Positions 1 through 11,672 of a stretch of DNA of 64,000 nucleotides are shown here, piece after piece. Location: contig NC_088881.1 in assembly GCF_032884065.1 (NCBI RefSeq), forward strand, positions 864,001 to 928,000, read 5' to 3'. Position 1 is the first letter of the stretch. Each line of letters opens with the position of its first letter. The DNA comes from Artemia franciscana (Eukaryota > Arthropoda > Branchiopoda > Anostraca > Artemiidae). Under the pieces are notes generated by a model, which saw only the letters and a list, made by a program, of their open reading frames with translations, was not told the DNA's origin and did not search any database. A program made the position numbers and the translations under genes.

Positions 1-621
1 TCATTATGTTCCAGAGCCCCCTTGACTCAGAAACATAATGATAAAAGTTTTACAACAATTACAGAAGGGATTTGGTCCTGGTTCTTTCGCACGAAATAGA
101 TAGAAAGTTTTACCTGATGTTCAATAGGACTCGTTTGTGCAAAGGTGGCTTGGTTCTAAGTTTCACACTTATTAGAGATAAAACTTTGTTTTTAACTATT
201 ATGGGCCTTCATAAAGTTATTCCTGCCTTAACAAGATATGATCTACTTGTGGGAAAACAATCCTCGAAAGTTTCAAGCAAATCAAAATTAAACGTAGCAG
301 TATTTTTCGATTAAATCATTTGTCTTTTAACATTGGAAAATTGTATAATTTACGGTCCTTGCTCGTGGGGCTGTGCGAGTAACGTTATCCTTGGAGGTCC
401 ATATATTCGATATATTAACTATTCTGAGAAAAACATGAATCGGTAAATGTTGGCCTATTGCAATGGATAGCACAAGGGTAAATAGAGGAGGGAAGTCAGC
501 TGCCAAGGGATACTAACAGTTTCAATACAAACCAAATATACCCACTGCACATGTTTCTACAGCAATTTCTTCAATACGATATGTCCAGAAAAAAAAAGTG
601 TAATTAACGCTTGGCTCTTTT
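1..621. other. No gene seen; small terminal hairpin
   Basis: No convincing coding or repeat structure. Bases 2-16 and 26-40 form an imperfect hairpin (arms begin cattatgtt and end aacataatg). An 80-codon plus-strand open frame (72-314) has no recognisable motif and I do not call it a gene. The region lies just past the 3' end of the minus-strand LRR gene, but no clear AATAAA signal was found on that strand here. Confidence 0.4.
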
Positions 622-791
622 TTAACTATTACCTATGCTTGACTTTAACTGATAAGATAATTGTTTTGTATCTCTTATCTCTTTTCCTAATTTAGATCGA
701 TGATCATAGAAAAAAAAATCAATAGCTTCACTGGTCAGGGTATAAGGCAATCGGCGTGACTTTACCGTGAATGTAGCTTCGGTAGGACAGA
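622..791 (-). CDS. Probable last coding exon of the LRR gene
   Basis: This is an inferred 3' exon of the leucine-rich-repeat gene whose large exon lies at 865-1999. The large exon can end before a good donor (gtacgt, reading down from 864). An acceptor (cctatag) ends at 792. The intron is then 73 bp and the phases agree: one base left over upstream, two bases taken up here. The exon encodes about 56 residues, starting near CPTEATFTVKS and ending KSSIGNS at a stop at 622. It shows no domain of its own; it is moderately charged and probably caps the LRR solenoid. The alternative is that the donor is not used and translation runs on a few codons to the stop at 839. Splicing is my reading; a transcript would settle it. 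Confidence 0.35.
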
Positions 792-864
792 CTATAGGAC
801 AAAAAAACTGCATAGGATTTTCACTCACTTTGGCTGAACTACAATAAAAAATGAAAATACGTAC

Positions 865-1999
865 TTTTCAAATGGCGAAGCGGAGGTGTGGAGGCGTCAA
901 TTTCCAGATGTTTGAGTCCAGTTAAGGCATCGTCGCTTATATTACAGTTTTCCACTCTAAGAACAACCAAATTGACCAAATTAGTAGTTATTTCTCTAAA
1001 CAAGTTTTCATCCAGAGGACACGACGATAAACGAAGAAATGTCAATTTTAGGAGTCGTGAGGCAATCAATCTGAGGCACTTCTTGGCATTGTTAACAGCG
1101 GTTTCGGAAATTAGGTCAACATCAAAACTATAGTCTATGTCTAAGTGTGTCAAATGTATATCCCGTGGTTTGTCTAAAAATCTTTGCAAAATTGTTGGCT
1201 CAGGGAAATTACGGAGATTATCATGTAAATCAAAACCTTTTATTTTAAGAGTTCTAAGTTCCTTGAAGAACATTAAAGACTCTAGCCAACAAGAATCGGA
1301 TAATGTACCATAAAAATGGAACGTTTCTAATTTTTCCAGGTGACGACAGAGCAAGTTGAAATGTTCAGTAGAAATATAATTGATGTTCATAAATAGATGG
1401 ACTATTTCGGTTTGGTGAGTAGCGATGGCGTTGATTACAGCGTCACCAATTGCAGACTTGTTGATTACAAGGCCGTCCGGTAGATCCAATGATGTTAGCC
1501 GCAAATCTGGTACTTTTAGCAAACAAACCAATTGGTCCCTGCTTATACAGTTTTTGTCAACTTTAATGGAAACAATGGTGGCAAATTTTGGTTCAACTAT
1601 GCGTCGTACTAGGGGTAGCATTCGACCTTCTTGGTTATATTCAGGTATGAAAAGTAACGTACACAGAGAAAGGTGAACTAGTTTTGGCATGAAATTGGTC
1701 AATTTTATTAGTGATTTATAAGTGGAATAAGGACTATACTCATTTTCACTTCCCTTAATTTCAAGATGAGTTACGCTTACTAAATTTATTAAATCACAAA
1801 CTGAATCCGTGTCACCATCAGCACAATCACAACGATCCACAGTGAGGCTCATTAAGGAAGTACAGTAACAGAGGAAACTCTCAATTTGTCTTTCATTTAA
1901 TTTACAGTTGTAAAACCTTAGATGATTTACATGATCTGAAAAAAGCTTCAAACAGTCCAATACTTGTTCCCATTCTTCTGTAGTATCCCAACCAAAGTC
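865..1999 (-). CDS. F-box/LRR-type protein, large LRR exon
   Basis: Long open exon of about 378 codons, entered through a strong acceptor (pyrimidine tract then gtgtgcag, ending at 2000) and left at a gtacgt donor. The translation is a run of irregular leucine-rich repeats of the FBXL kind: HLRFYNCKL, SLTVDRCD, HLEIKGSEN, HLSLCTLLF, SLDLPDGL, TLKIKGFDL, HLDIDYSF, FLRLSSCPL, VLRVENCNI, HLEIDAS, each about 25-40 residues apart with N/C at the turn. FBXL proteins use such a solenoid to select substrates for SCF ubiquitin ligases. No F-box is present in this exon, so it must come from an upstream exon if the assignment is right. The exon begins in phase 0 (first residues DFGWDTTEEW). No stop or frameshift interrupts it, which argues for a living gene. 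Other LRR families without an F-box remain possible. Confidence 0.6.
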
Positions 2000-2092
2000 C
2001 TGCACACAGAAAAAAAAATTAGACAAAATAGGACACTAAAGATGTAAAACATCTAAAAGAGCAGGTTCGTTTCAAAACAGTCCAAACAAGTC

Positions 2093-2250
2093 ACGGATAG
2101 CAAAATTTGCAATAACATAGAAAACTCAATTTTTCTTCCATTTATTTTAGACTAGTTGAATCTAAAATGATTGACCTGACGTTATGAAACATTTCAGTGA
2201 TCTGAAACTTATACTCTTCGGCTCCTGAAATCCTAAAAGGTCCCATTTTT
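2093..2250 (-). pseudogene. Decayed duplicate of the start of the LRR exon
   Basis: On the minus strand this stretch aligns by eye to the first about 150 bp of the exon at 865-1999. Shared landmarks, in order, are an acceptor-like cctatag, a gacctttt... start corresponding to gactttgg, a tttcagatcac..gtcaatcat block, and aaatggaagaaaaattgag matching aaatgaaagacaaattgag. It holds in-frame stops and indels, so it is a relic exon from a local tandem duplication, not a working exon. It ends about 93 bp upstream of the live exon. Confidence 0.5.
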
Positions 2251-2637
2251 TGCCTATAGGAACACAGTGAGTCAATATTGAAAATGTTTAGTAAAGATCA
2301 GAATTAGCCACATACTGTCGTAATTTTCAAATTCACTTTTTTTGTCAATAATAAGTTTTATAAAAAATAAAGTTTAAAAATGTAAATATTAATACGAACC
2401 CATCAATATAATTGGCTATATTCTATCTTTACAGAATACCTGTTGATAGGCAATCCTTTTATTACGTCGGTGATATAATAAAATTTTGATATACTGATAT
2501 AATACAATTTTAAAATTTATTATTAATTAATTAAATCTATTAACAAATTAACTAACATCATAATTATACAATCCTAATAAGGGGGTTAATGTCAGATTTG
2601 CCTCTCACTTAATCGTACTATCTGTACGATAGTACTA

Positions 2638-2640
<3 letters not shown>
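2251..2640. other. A+T-rich intronic sequence, nothing recognised
   Basis: Plain A+T-rich DNA upstream (in gene direction) of the relic LRR exon, running into the (TA)n tract. A short palindromic motif (gtacgatagtac-like) sits just before the tract at about 2617-2640. Confidence 0.4.
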
Positions 2641-3096
<456 letters not shown>

Positions 3097-3099
3097 TCA

Positions 3100-3660
3100 G
3101 ACTATGTCAAATTAATAAGCTTAATGATACCTATCGAAAGTTGAAAGCCTAAGAAAATTTGTCCAACTTTTGACAGAGAGGGGAAACACCCTCAAAAGAT
3201 CAAGTGATCATAATTAAAATCACACCATCACATTCAGCATATCAGAGAACCAAGCTGAAGAGGTTTAAAGCTCCTATATATAAAAACATGATTTTAGCAT
3301 TCTTTTGCCAGAAACAAGATCATGGATGCATGTTTTTTTTTGTTTCGGTTTTTTCCCAATAGGGATCGCATCGAATCAGTTATCTACTCTTAGAAAATCA
3401 AGAGATGGCTCATTTGATCAGGAATAAAAAATTATATTGTCCTTTTTGAATAACGAAAGATATTGAAAGGCAGCTAGCCCACTCCCACCCCAATTTTTCC
3501 CGAAGTATTTTGATCAAAATTATTACATAGTCGTTTTGTTCACAAAAATGAAAAAGCTCACAACTATGTATTTGAGGACGATTTGACTCCCAAAGCCCCC
3601 GGTGTAAGGGACACAAGTTGTTGATTTTTGTCTACATATATTATTGGCTATTATTATACA
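3100..3660 (+). repeat. Dispersed repeat A, interior portion
   Basis: Diverged copy of the sequence at about 4500-5060: shared landmarks are the aagttg..agcctaagaaaattt block, the attcagc.tatcagagaac block, the gctcctat.tataaaaa block, cccaatttttcccgaag and a final gagtttgactccc..gtgtaagg. It begins directly at the end of the (TA)n tract and has lost both termini. Confidence 0.75.
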
Positions 3661-3724
3661 GGTCCATTTAGGAGGGGGGGGAGGCTGAATTTCCCGGCAT
3701 TATTAAATACGATCAGAAATGAAA

Positions 3725-3860
3725 TAAAAAACAAAAATTTTCAACTGTAAGTAAAGAACAACATGATAATTTAAAACGAACAGAAATTGTTTCGACTATG
3801 AAGGTTGTTACCCCTCCTCAATACCTCACTCTTTACGCAGAACTTTTTTTGAATTTTTAA
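3725..3860 (-). repeat. Repeat A terminus, inverted
   Basis: Reverse-complement match to the right end of repeat A at 5100-5255: ttttcaactgtaagtaaag, aaaacgaacagaaatt, and the cctcctcaatacctcactctttacg block. With that end it forms a pair of inverted termini about 130-150 bp long. Confidence 0.7.
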
Positions 3861-4374
3861 AAAGCTTATTATTCTATTTAATGTGTGCCTTTCAGACATA
3901 TATGGCTGATCATGGCTATCTTCATTAAAAGCTCAAAGAAATATCAAAGAAATAGAATTTACTTTTTCACATGTTTACAAAGAAATTATACAAAATACGA
4001 AGAAAATTACGTTCTTATGAGGACTGTCCGAAATAACCTCTCAATTTGATTAAATCACATTATTGTCTTCAAAAAATATATTCCAATAAGTGAAAGCTAG
4101 TCCCCGAAGGCTATTAATAACGACATCCATTAGATCAAAGCCCATTACCAATGAGACCTGATACCCCCTAAATTTGTATTAAGTCGAAGTCCACTAGCAT
4201 GAAACTTGTTAAAAATGTTTATTCTACAACATTGCTGTTAAAAATAGCAGACTATTGCGCTGTTCGGTGACTCATTCTTGAGTGAAAAATACCTTTATGG
4301 TTTTTGCAAATTATTTTGCAAAAAAAATCAAACAGATACAAGCGTGAGAGATGCTTTTCGTCACAGAATTATAT
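3861..4374. other. Unassigned sequence between repeat A termini
   Basis: A+T-rich, no coding potential seen. It lies between the inverted terminus at 3725-3860 and the full-length copy of repeat A starting at about 4375, so it may be part of a larger fold-back element or simple spacer. Confidence 0.35.
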
Positions 4375-5255
4375 TTTATCAAACAGTTCGTGGTAACGAA
4401 CTGTAGAAAGGAGCGACCCGGCTCAATAGTAACCAAAACTCTAAAAAATGGAATTTTGATACCAATAGCTACATCAAAAGAATCGCATTTTAATGCTGAT
4501 TTTAAATATATAAGTTTAATCAAGTTTAGTCTTACCCATCAAAAGTTACGAGCCTGAGAAAATTTGCGTTATTTTAGAAAATAGGGGGAAACACTCCCTA
4601 AAAGTCATAGAATCTTAACGAAAATTACACCATCTGATTCAGCGTATCAGAGAACCCGACTGTATAAGTTTCAAGCTCCTATCTACAAAAATGTGGAATT
4701 TTATATTTTTTGCCAGAAGGCAGATCAGGGATGCGTGTTTATTTGTTTGTTTGTTTTTTTGTATTTTTTCCCAGGGGTGATCATATCGACCCAGTTGTCC
4801 TAGAATGTTGCGACAGGGCTCATTCTAACGGAAATGAAAAGTTCTAGTGCCCTTTTTAAGTTATCAAAAAAATTGGAGGGCACCTAGGCCCCCTCCCACG
4901 CTAATTATTTTCCCAAAGTCAACGGATCAAAATTCTGAGATAGCCATTTTATTCATCATAGTTGAAAAACCTAATTACTATGTCTTTGGGGACAACTTAC
5001 TCCCCCACAGTCCCCGTGGGAGGGGCTACAAGTTACAAACTTTGACCAGTGCTTACATATAGTAATGGTTATTGGGAAGTTTTTTACTGTTTTAAAAAGA
5101 AGAGTTGAGAGAAAGAGTCAAACTGTAGTGTAATGAGCGGGGCGTTGATGAGGAAGCAGCCCCTTTCATATACGAAGTAATTTCTGTTCGTTTTAAGTTT
5201 TAATGTCGCTCCTTACTTTCAGTTGAAAAAACTTGTTTTTTTTTATTTAATCCTA
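4375..5255 (+). repeat. Dispersed repeat A, near-complete copy
   Basis: Best copy of this non-coding family in the window, about 880 bp. The left end carries a small palindrome, cagttcgtggtaacgaactg (about 4385-4404). The middle holds the ggaaatgaaaagttctagtgccc..attttgagatagcc segment that is amplified elsewhere. The right end reads ctttcagttgaaaaaacttg followed by a T-rich run. There is no protein coding and no clear target duplication. Other copies or parts are at 3100, 14250, 36360, 51389, 53740, 54597 and 55890. Most likely a non-autonomous DNA element; the class is uncertain. Confidence 0.75.
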
Positions 5256-6519
5256 AGAAGCAATGAAGAAACTTTTTTGCAAGGTGAATGCTTTAATCCC
5301 ACTGAAACTTTGAAGGGTTTCTAAGATTAAGAGAAACCAGTTAATAGTTGGAAAACTTTGACTGCCTTCGGAATAATCCAATCTCTCCTGATTTGCATAA
5401 TTCTACACAAAAAAATTTAAAAACCTTTGAAATTTATTGCTTAGAACAATCCCAAAACGACGGATTAACTGCTATTCTAATTAGCGTGTCATCTATTAAT
5501 GCGTGGGACTCAGATTTCAATCCTAAGGCAGTCAAATATTTCGTAAAGAAAAAAAATTAGAGGTCTTTTTTTAAACTGTCCCAGTAGCATCTGCCAGAAA
5601 TGACAAATTGAAAAATGGAGCGATTGTAGTACCTGTATAGGCTAAATATAGCGGGTCAAGAGATATGTAGGGCTATGGGGAGGAATATAGTAAACAAACT
5701 GACTAAAGGAACGGAGATGGCAGCAATAAGAGGTGATGTCCGGATGTATCTACCCAATACTACTGGCAATAGGTGGAAGCTACTGCTGCCACTCCTACTA
5801 ATACTACTACAACTACTACTAGTACTGCTAGAACAACTACTGCTTCTACCAGCACTAGTCTTTGGAGGTGACAAGTGGTGGGACCACGACAGGTCCCAGG
5901 CCTACCGGGGCCCCGCTCTGACAGTGCCAAACATGTTACGAATTACAAGCACGTAAGTGATTTTGGAACTTCACAAGGGGCTTTACAGAAAAACTGTGGA
6001 ACGATCGGCTGGGATTTCCAAATGTGAGGCCTCCTTAATGTGGAGCAGGGTCAAATGTTGTAAAATTCAAACGCCCCAAAACTCTCTTTCTTAGGGCCTT
6101 TTGGTCTTGCTTATCAGATAAATATCCTTTTCTGTAGTTTCTTTAATTAAATAAACTTATCCTTGCTCTAGGCTTCCCTGTGGCATCCTAAGGTGTTAAG
6201 TTGAAAATGTCACTAGAGGAGGAAGGAATGTTGACCTAGACCGAAGGGCACAAACGAACACTATTGCAACTTACTACGGATACTACCGCTGGTATCTCTA
6301 ATACTACTATTGCTTCAAATGTTACTTCTGCTACTATACGTACTATTATTGCTAATGAAAAGGGTATTATTTAAACTGCCAGAGAACAGTGAGGGCGAAG
6401 GGCCTTCGACATTGTCAAGATATATAGAGGCGAAATATCTTAGGAGCGGAATAGAGTATAGAGTTAAAACTTTCAAGGAAAGTTTATCTGATGAGAATAT
6501 GTTTATAAAGCCCATATGG
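5256..6519. other. Non-coding, with ACT-rich low complexity
   Basis: No gene recognised. Bases about 5770-5860 and 6255-6355 are rich in ACT/TAC triplets, giving long Thr/Ser or Leu frames on opposite strands that look like low-complexity artefacts. Between them lies a G+C-richer patch (about 5875-5935) unlike its surroundings. Confidence 0.4.
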
Positions 6520-8310
6520 CATTTGTGACGAAGCCAGAAGAGCCAAGAGCTCATATGGCATGAGCTCTAGCAAAATTTTAAGAATCAATAGATTGATTTA
6601 AAAGGAAATCAGAGGGTTAATGCCGGTCGGGATTTAAAATAAGAACTCGGGGTCACAAGGTCCTTCTAAATATCAAAATTCGTTATGATCCGATCACCCA
6701 CTCGTAAGTTAAAAATACCTCATTTTTTCTAATTTCTCCTCTCCCTTCAGCCCCCCAGATGGTCAAATCGGGTAAAACGACTTTATCAAGTCAATTTGAG
6801 CAGCTCCCTGACACGCCTACCAATTTTCATCGTCCTAGCACGTCCAGAAGCACCAAACTCGCCAAAGCACTGAACCCCACCCCCTAACTCACCCAAAGAG
6901 AGCGGATCCAGTCCAGTTACGTCAATCACGGATCTAAGACATTTGCTTATTCTATCCACCAAGTTTCATCCGGATGATTCCACTCTAAGCGTTTTCCAAG
7001 ATTTCCGGTTTCCCCATCCAACTCCCCCCAATGTCAACAGATCTGGTCGGAATTTGAAATAAGAGCTCTGAGACATGAATTCCTTCTAAATGTCGAATTT
7101 CATTAAGATCCGGTCACCGGTGCTTAAGTTAAAAGTACCTAAATTTTTCCAATTTTTCCAAATTAAGACCCCCCAGCTCCTCCAAAGAGAACGGATCCGT
7201 TCCAATTATGTCAATCACGTATCTAGAACTTGTACTTATTCTTCCCATCAAGTTTCATCCCGATCTCTCCACTCTAAGCATTTTCCAAGATTTCTGTTTC
7301 CCCCCTTCACCCCCTATGTCCCCGGATCCGATTCAAATTAAAAATGGAGCATCTGAGATATAAAATATTTCTATAAATCAAGTTTCATTAAGATCTGATC
7401 ACCCATTCGTAAGATACTCATTCACCCATTCATAAGATTATGACGAGGTTGGAAGAGCCAAGAGCTCATATGGCATAAGCTCTAGAAAAATTCTAAGAAT
7501 CAAGATATTGATTTAAAAGGAAAATCAGGGGCTTAATGCCGAACGGGATTTAAAATAAGAGTTCTAAGACATAAGGTCCTTCTAAATATCAAAATCCATT
7601 AAGATCTGATCACCCACTCGTAAGTTATAAATACCTCATGTTTTCTAACTTTTCCTCTCCTTTCAACCCCTCTAGATGGTCGAATTAGGAGAAAACATCT
7701 TTATCGAGTCAATTTGTTCAGGTCCCTGACACGCCTACCAATTTCCATCGCCCTAGCACATCCAGAAGTACCAAACTCGCCAAAGCAGAGGGCCCACCTA
7801 ACTCCCCCAAAGAGAGCGGATCCAGTCCGGTTACGTCAATCACACATCTACGACATTTGCTTATTCTACCCACCAAGTTTTATCCCGACCTCTCCACACC
7901 AAGCGTTTTTCAAGATTTCTGGTTTCCCCCTCCAACTCCCCCGAATGTCACCAGATCTGGTAAGGATTTAAAATAAGAGCACTGAGACATGAATTCGTTC
8001 AAAATATTAAATTTTATTAAGATCTGGTCACCCGTTCTTAAGTTAACACCCCCCAGCTCCCCGGAAAAAGAACAGATCCGTTCCAATTATGTCAATGATG
8101 TATCTGTAACTTGTGCCTATTTTTCCCATCAAGTTTCATCCCGATCTCTCCACTCTAAGCGTTTTCCAAGATTTCAAAGATTTCTGTTCCCCCCCCCCCC
8201 TCCTAGCCCCTATGTCCCCGGATCCGATTCGAATTAAAAATGGAGCATCTGAGACATAAAGATATTTCTACATATCAAGTTTCATTAAGATCCGGTCACT
8301 TATAACAAAC
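6520..8310 (+). repeat. Dispersed repeat B, two tandem units of about 0.9 kb
   Basis: Two copies, starting near 6527 and 7443, each opening with a gacgaa/ggc.agaagagccaagagctcatatggca block and running through the same order of landmarks (gatttaaaataagagc, tccttctaaatatcaaa, aagatc.gatcaccc, gactttatcaagtcaattt, ccctgacacgcctaccaattt, agagagcggatccagtcc, tttcatcccgatctctccac). Within each unit the gatttaaaataagagc...gatctggtc segment itself recurs two or three times, so the family has a nested tandem structure. Short open frames across it are not genes. Confidence 0.85.
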
Positions 8311-11300
8311 GAAATTACAGCTTAGCAGTTTATACAACCAATTTTTGAACAGATGTTTCACATAAACTGAATAAATATTTTCCTAAGTTTGTAGAATTCT
8401 GAACTGACAGCAAAACAGGATTAGGAGCAGGAAAAGTTCTTACTTAACCTTAAGAAATTGAAAGTAACATCATTGACGAGCTGTGACATCAATAGATTTT
8501 ACAATACAATTTTATTCTCCAATAAACTTGAGCAAGCCCAGTTTTGAATATAGTGCTTTATTTTCAGATTTCTACAAACATACAAAACAAAAAATCGAGA
8601 GCCGCTTGGTTTGAAAGAGTTCTTCAAAAATATTCAACAAATAAGGCAATAAAGCAATTTACGTTTCAACTTTGCTCTTTATTTTCATGAGAAAAACTTC
8701 GGTTTTACAAGTTATCTTTTGTAGTAATTCTCCAGTAAGATTCTCTGTAAATTTAAATTTCATTTTTTTTCAGCTATAGATTCAGTTATTTTTTGCAGGT
8801 ATGGAGGCTCTTAATGGACTTTATAACCAGTCTTAACTCAAAATAAATAATACAGCATGACATCATCTACAAAAGTTGTTTGTCTTTGACATAGTTGCAT
8901 CATGTATTTCTATCAGCCAAGGTATATTGATACATATAGTAAGACAAATCGCTTGGATTCATTTTTATTTCTCTTAAGGAAAAGCCCAAGTGTTGCCCTA
9001 TCTTTAATTTCAACTTCATAATTTAAAAATAGCTGGTATTTCCTATGTCCAAATGCAAGTACACAAAGCCTTGTGTGATGACTCATTTGTCTTCATTGAT
9101 TATATTCTTTGTTGATCAATGATGTTAACACATCAAACAGCTTAAGCATAACTTCTCAATCTGTTTTCATTTAAATGGCCAATAATAGCATATAGTCTTG
9201 ATTTTGTCCTGAAGCAGTTGTAAAGTCCAGGAGAGAGGGATCTTTGGCCAATCCTTAAAGGGGATTACTCCACTATTGTCCTGTGATATATGTCAGGTAA
9301 AAATTTCCATTAAAGTACTTTACCCTAATTGTAATCCTTTTGCAGCGACTAGGATATCTTGATAAAGCAGCTAGAGCCTGACTATGGTTTCAGTGGATTA
9401 CAAATTCAACGTTGTTATGAATCTTACTGTTGTTGATAAATGCTGCATACCAGCTTCTATAAGTCTGACTGGCGGCTTTGACATCTCTTAAGTTTAGGTA
9501 TTCATAGAATGTGCATATAACCTAGAACGGTATAAACTAGACCAAGAATTTAGATATAACCTAGAACAGTATAAACTAGACCTAAAAGAATTTGGGTGCA
9601 GTGTGTGCTTTGCTTTCTTTGTTGAATTAATGTTGACAATTAGCCTTCAGAAAGGTAAGTGATCAATGCCACCTACCACTTATATTTGAAAACGTCACAT
9701 AGTTTAATCATATGTTATATACACTATTTAGCAATAACACAACAAGTGGTGTTATTACTTGTGGTACATTCAATCTGCTTTAAGAACTTTTACAGTAAAG
9801 AGTTATATACCTTTTAGATGTCTTCTATTTATTTATTTTTCCCTTTGCCCAATTTATCTGGAAAAGGTGATCATAAAAACATCACAGAGGGCTCACTTGA
9901 CTGGGCAAATTTTGAAGATAGCCATTTTTTGCTAATTTTGATAGGATAAAAAGACAGAGTTGGGTCTCTGCTTGGCTTGAAATTTAAAGGGTATTTTTTA
10001 ATATTTGCTTACAATGAATACCCAAAATCCTTCAGTTAAGGGTATCCATCAACTAAAATATCAACAGCATTAAAGGAACAGCTAGGGAGATCAAGCTGAA
10101 ACTTTAGTGACCTGTTGAGGGGTGAAGTCAACCTCAAATTTTGGTTTGCAGAAGAGGCTGGGAGTAAATATAAACCCCTACACTTATCATAACTATTGAA
10201 ATCATTTTCTTTGTTATACTACCCATAGGAGTAATTACATCAATGTACTGCCACTGACATCTTAATTTAAGAGAGATGTTAGGTTTTTTTTGTTTTGTTT
10301 TTTTACAATGGACACCAACTTTGTATTTACTATGAACACTTAGATCTCCTTCTCAAAAATAAAGAATAAAACAGAAGGAAAAAATTTTCTTTCTGTAGCT
10401 TTTTTTTAATATATAACCAACACAAATCTAAAGATGTAAATGAAAATATATTTCTTTTATATAAATCAATCAATATTTTTATACCCCAAAGATTCAAACA
10501 AGGGTTAGAAAACAAAGTACAAGAAAATGCACAAAACACAAGGAATAGAGAAGAGAAAAAGAATAAACACATTTGTCTTATCCTTACACAGAAAGCAAAC
10601 AGCAACACTCTGGTGTTACTAATAATGAACTGATCAACCCATATTGTGTGGCAAAACATTTGTTTCTGGTCTATAGGGGCATATAAAAGAAAAACTTCCC
10701 TAAACAATAAAATATAGACTGGATCCTTTTCAATAGGTAATAATAAAAAGATTCTGAAATGGAGTTAGTGTTGGGACATGAGGCATTGCAAAAGGATTAT
10801 AAACACTGGCAAGAACAGACCTGTTATTGCAGTCTTTACAACTGATTACCATGCAAACCACATTTCTAATTTTTATTTTTTAGATGTGTGATGAGACCCT
10901 TGTTAAATTGAAACCTTCTCATCTTGGAATAACAAGGTACTTAATGCTTGCAGATAACTGTATATTCTGATCTCCTAGTTTTATGCAGTTGGTATCATCT
11001 AAAAGGTTACTAGAAGCAAGAACCTTGCTCTCTAGTCAGACTTCAGACCAGTTTTTAGTACATTACCTGTTAAGTTTTATAAAAAGAATTCTCCCAAATA
11101 CACAATATGGTTCTACTTAAATTTATAACATTATCAGCATAATTGAGCATAAGAAAGTCCAACCCTTATAAATAAAACTAATTTTAATCTTTCTTATGGA
11201 GGGGGGGGGGGTTCCAACTGTTAAAGATTCCTTCAAACTGGCACTTCAGGTTTTTAGATAACAAAATCATTATGGGAAGGAGCTTTCACAGAAACACATA

Positions 11301-11399
11301 GCCTAGCATACATATTTTTAAACTTCAGTACACCAAAACTGAACAATCAAGACTTCTGGTAGTAATGGCTTCAAAGGGTTTCTTCTGTTGCTTGATTTC
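8311..11399. other. Long non-coding stretch, probably intronic
   Basis: About 3 kb of A+T-rich DNA without a convincing gene. It contains a two-copy tandem repeat of about 36 bp (atataacctagaacggtata... at about 9511-9580), a short fragment related to repeat A (about 9850-9970, gagggctcacttgactgg..gaagatagccatttt) and one exon-like island described separately at 10884-10936. If the F-box/LRR gene extends to 13225 this is intron sequence. Confidence 0.4.
10884..10936 (+). other. Exon-like island (weak)
   Basis: A 53-bp segment bounded by a pyrimidine-rich acceptor (tttttattttttag) and a donor (aag|gtactt). One frame is open and reads MCDETLVKLKPSHLGIT with two bases left over. Short segments like this occur by chance in A+T-rich DNA. 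No partner exon was found and the protein is not recognised. Confidence 0.15.
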
Positions 11400-11672
11400 T
11401 GTAATGTTACTTCTTTATTTCCTGCTTTGCCTATACCATGTTTTGCATGCGTAATGCTTGAGCTGTGCTTATACAATGCTTTATTTTATAGTTTGCTTGG
11501 GTCAATAAGCCTTATTAATACAAACATAGCCTGGTGTCAGAAGTGGGATCCATAAATCACCATGGAGGTCCAGCAACCAACCATAAACTGGGATGATGGC
11601 TCCCTTGCTGAAGAGTGGAGTCACTTTGAACAGCATGTCCAGCTGATGTTCATTGAAGCTGTTGCAGAAAAA
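11400..11672 (+). mobile_element. Fossil fragment of a Gypsy-type LTR element
   Basis: Holds the end of a left LTR (the boundary just before 11532 is visible; its start is not), a primer binding site tggtgtcagaagtgggat at 11532-11549 and the first 30 or so codons of a gag gene (ATG at 11562, opening MEVQQPTINWDDGSLAEEW). That opening and the PBS type are familiar from Ty3/Gypsy elements. The rest of the element is absent and repeat B follows directly. It is a different family from the large element at 17294-32348. Age cannot be judged from one end. Confidence 0.7.

Noticed and set aside
72-314. An 80-codon plus-strand gene
   Set aside because: No motif, no splice context and A+T-rich composition; nothing beyond an open frame supports it.
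5675-5956. Leu- or Ser-rich open frames on both strands
   Set aside because: They arise from act/agt triplet low complexity and mirror each other.
10330-10707. A 125-codon minus-strand hydrophobic frame as a membrane protein
   Set aside because: Phe/Leu-rich content follows from an A-rich plus strand; no motif, poor start context and no neighbouring exon support.
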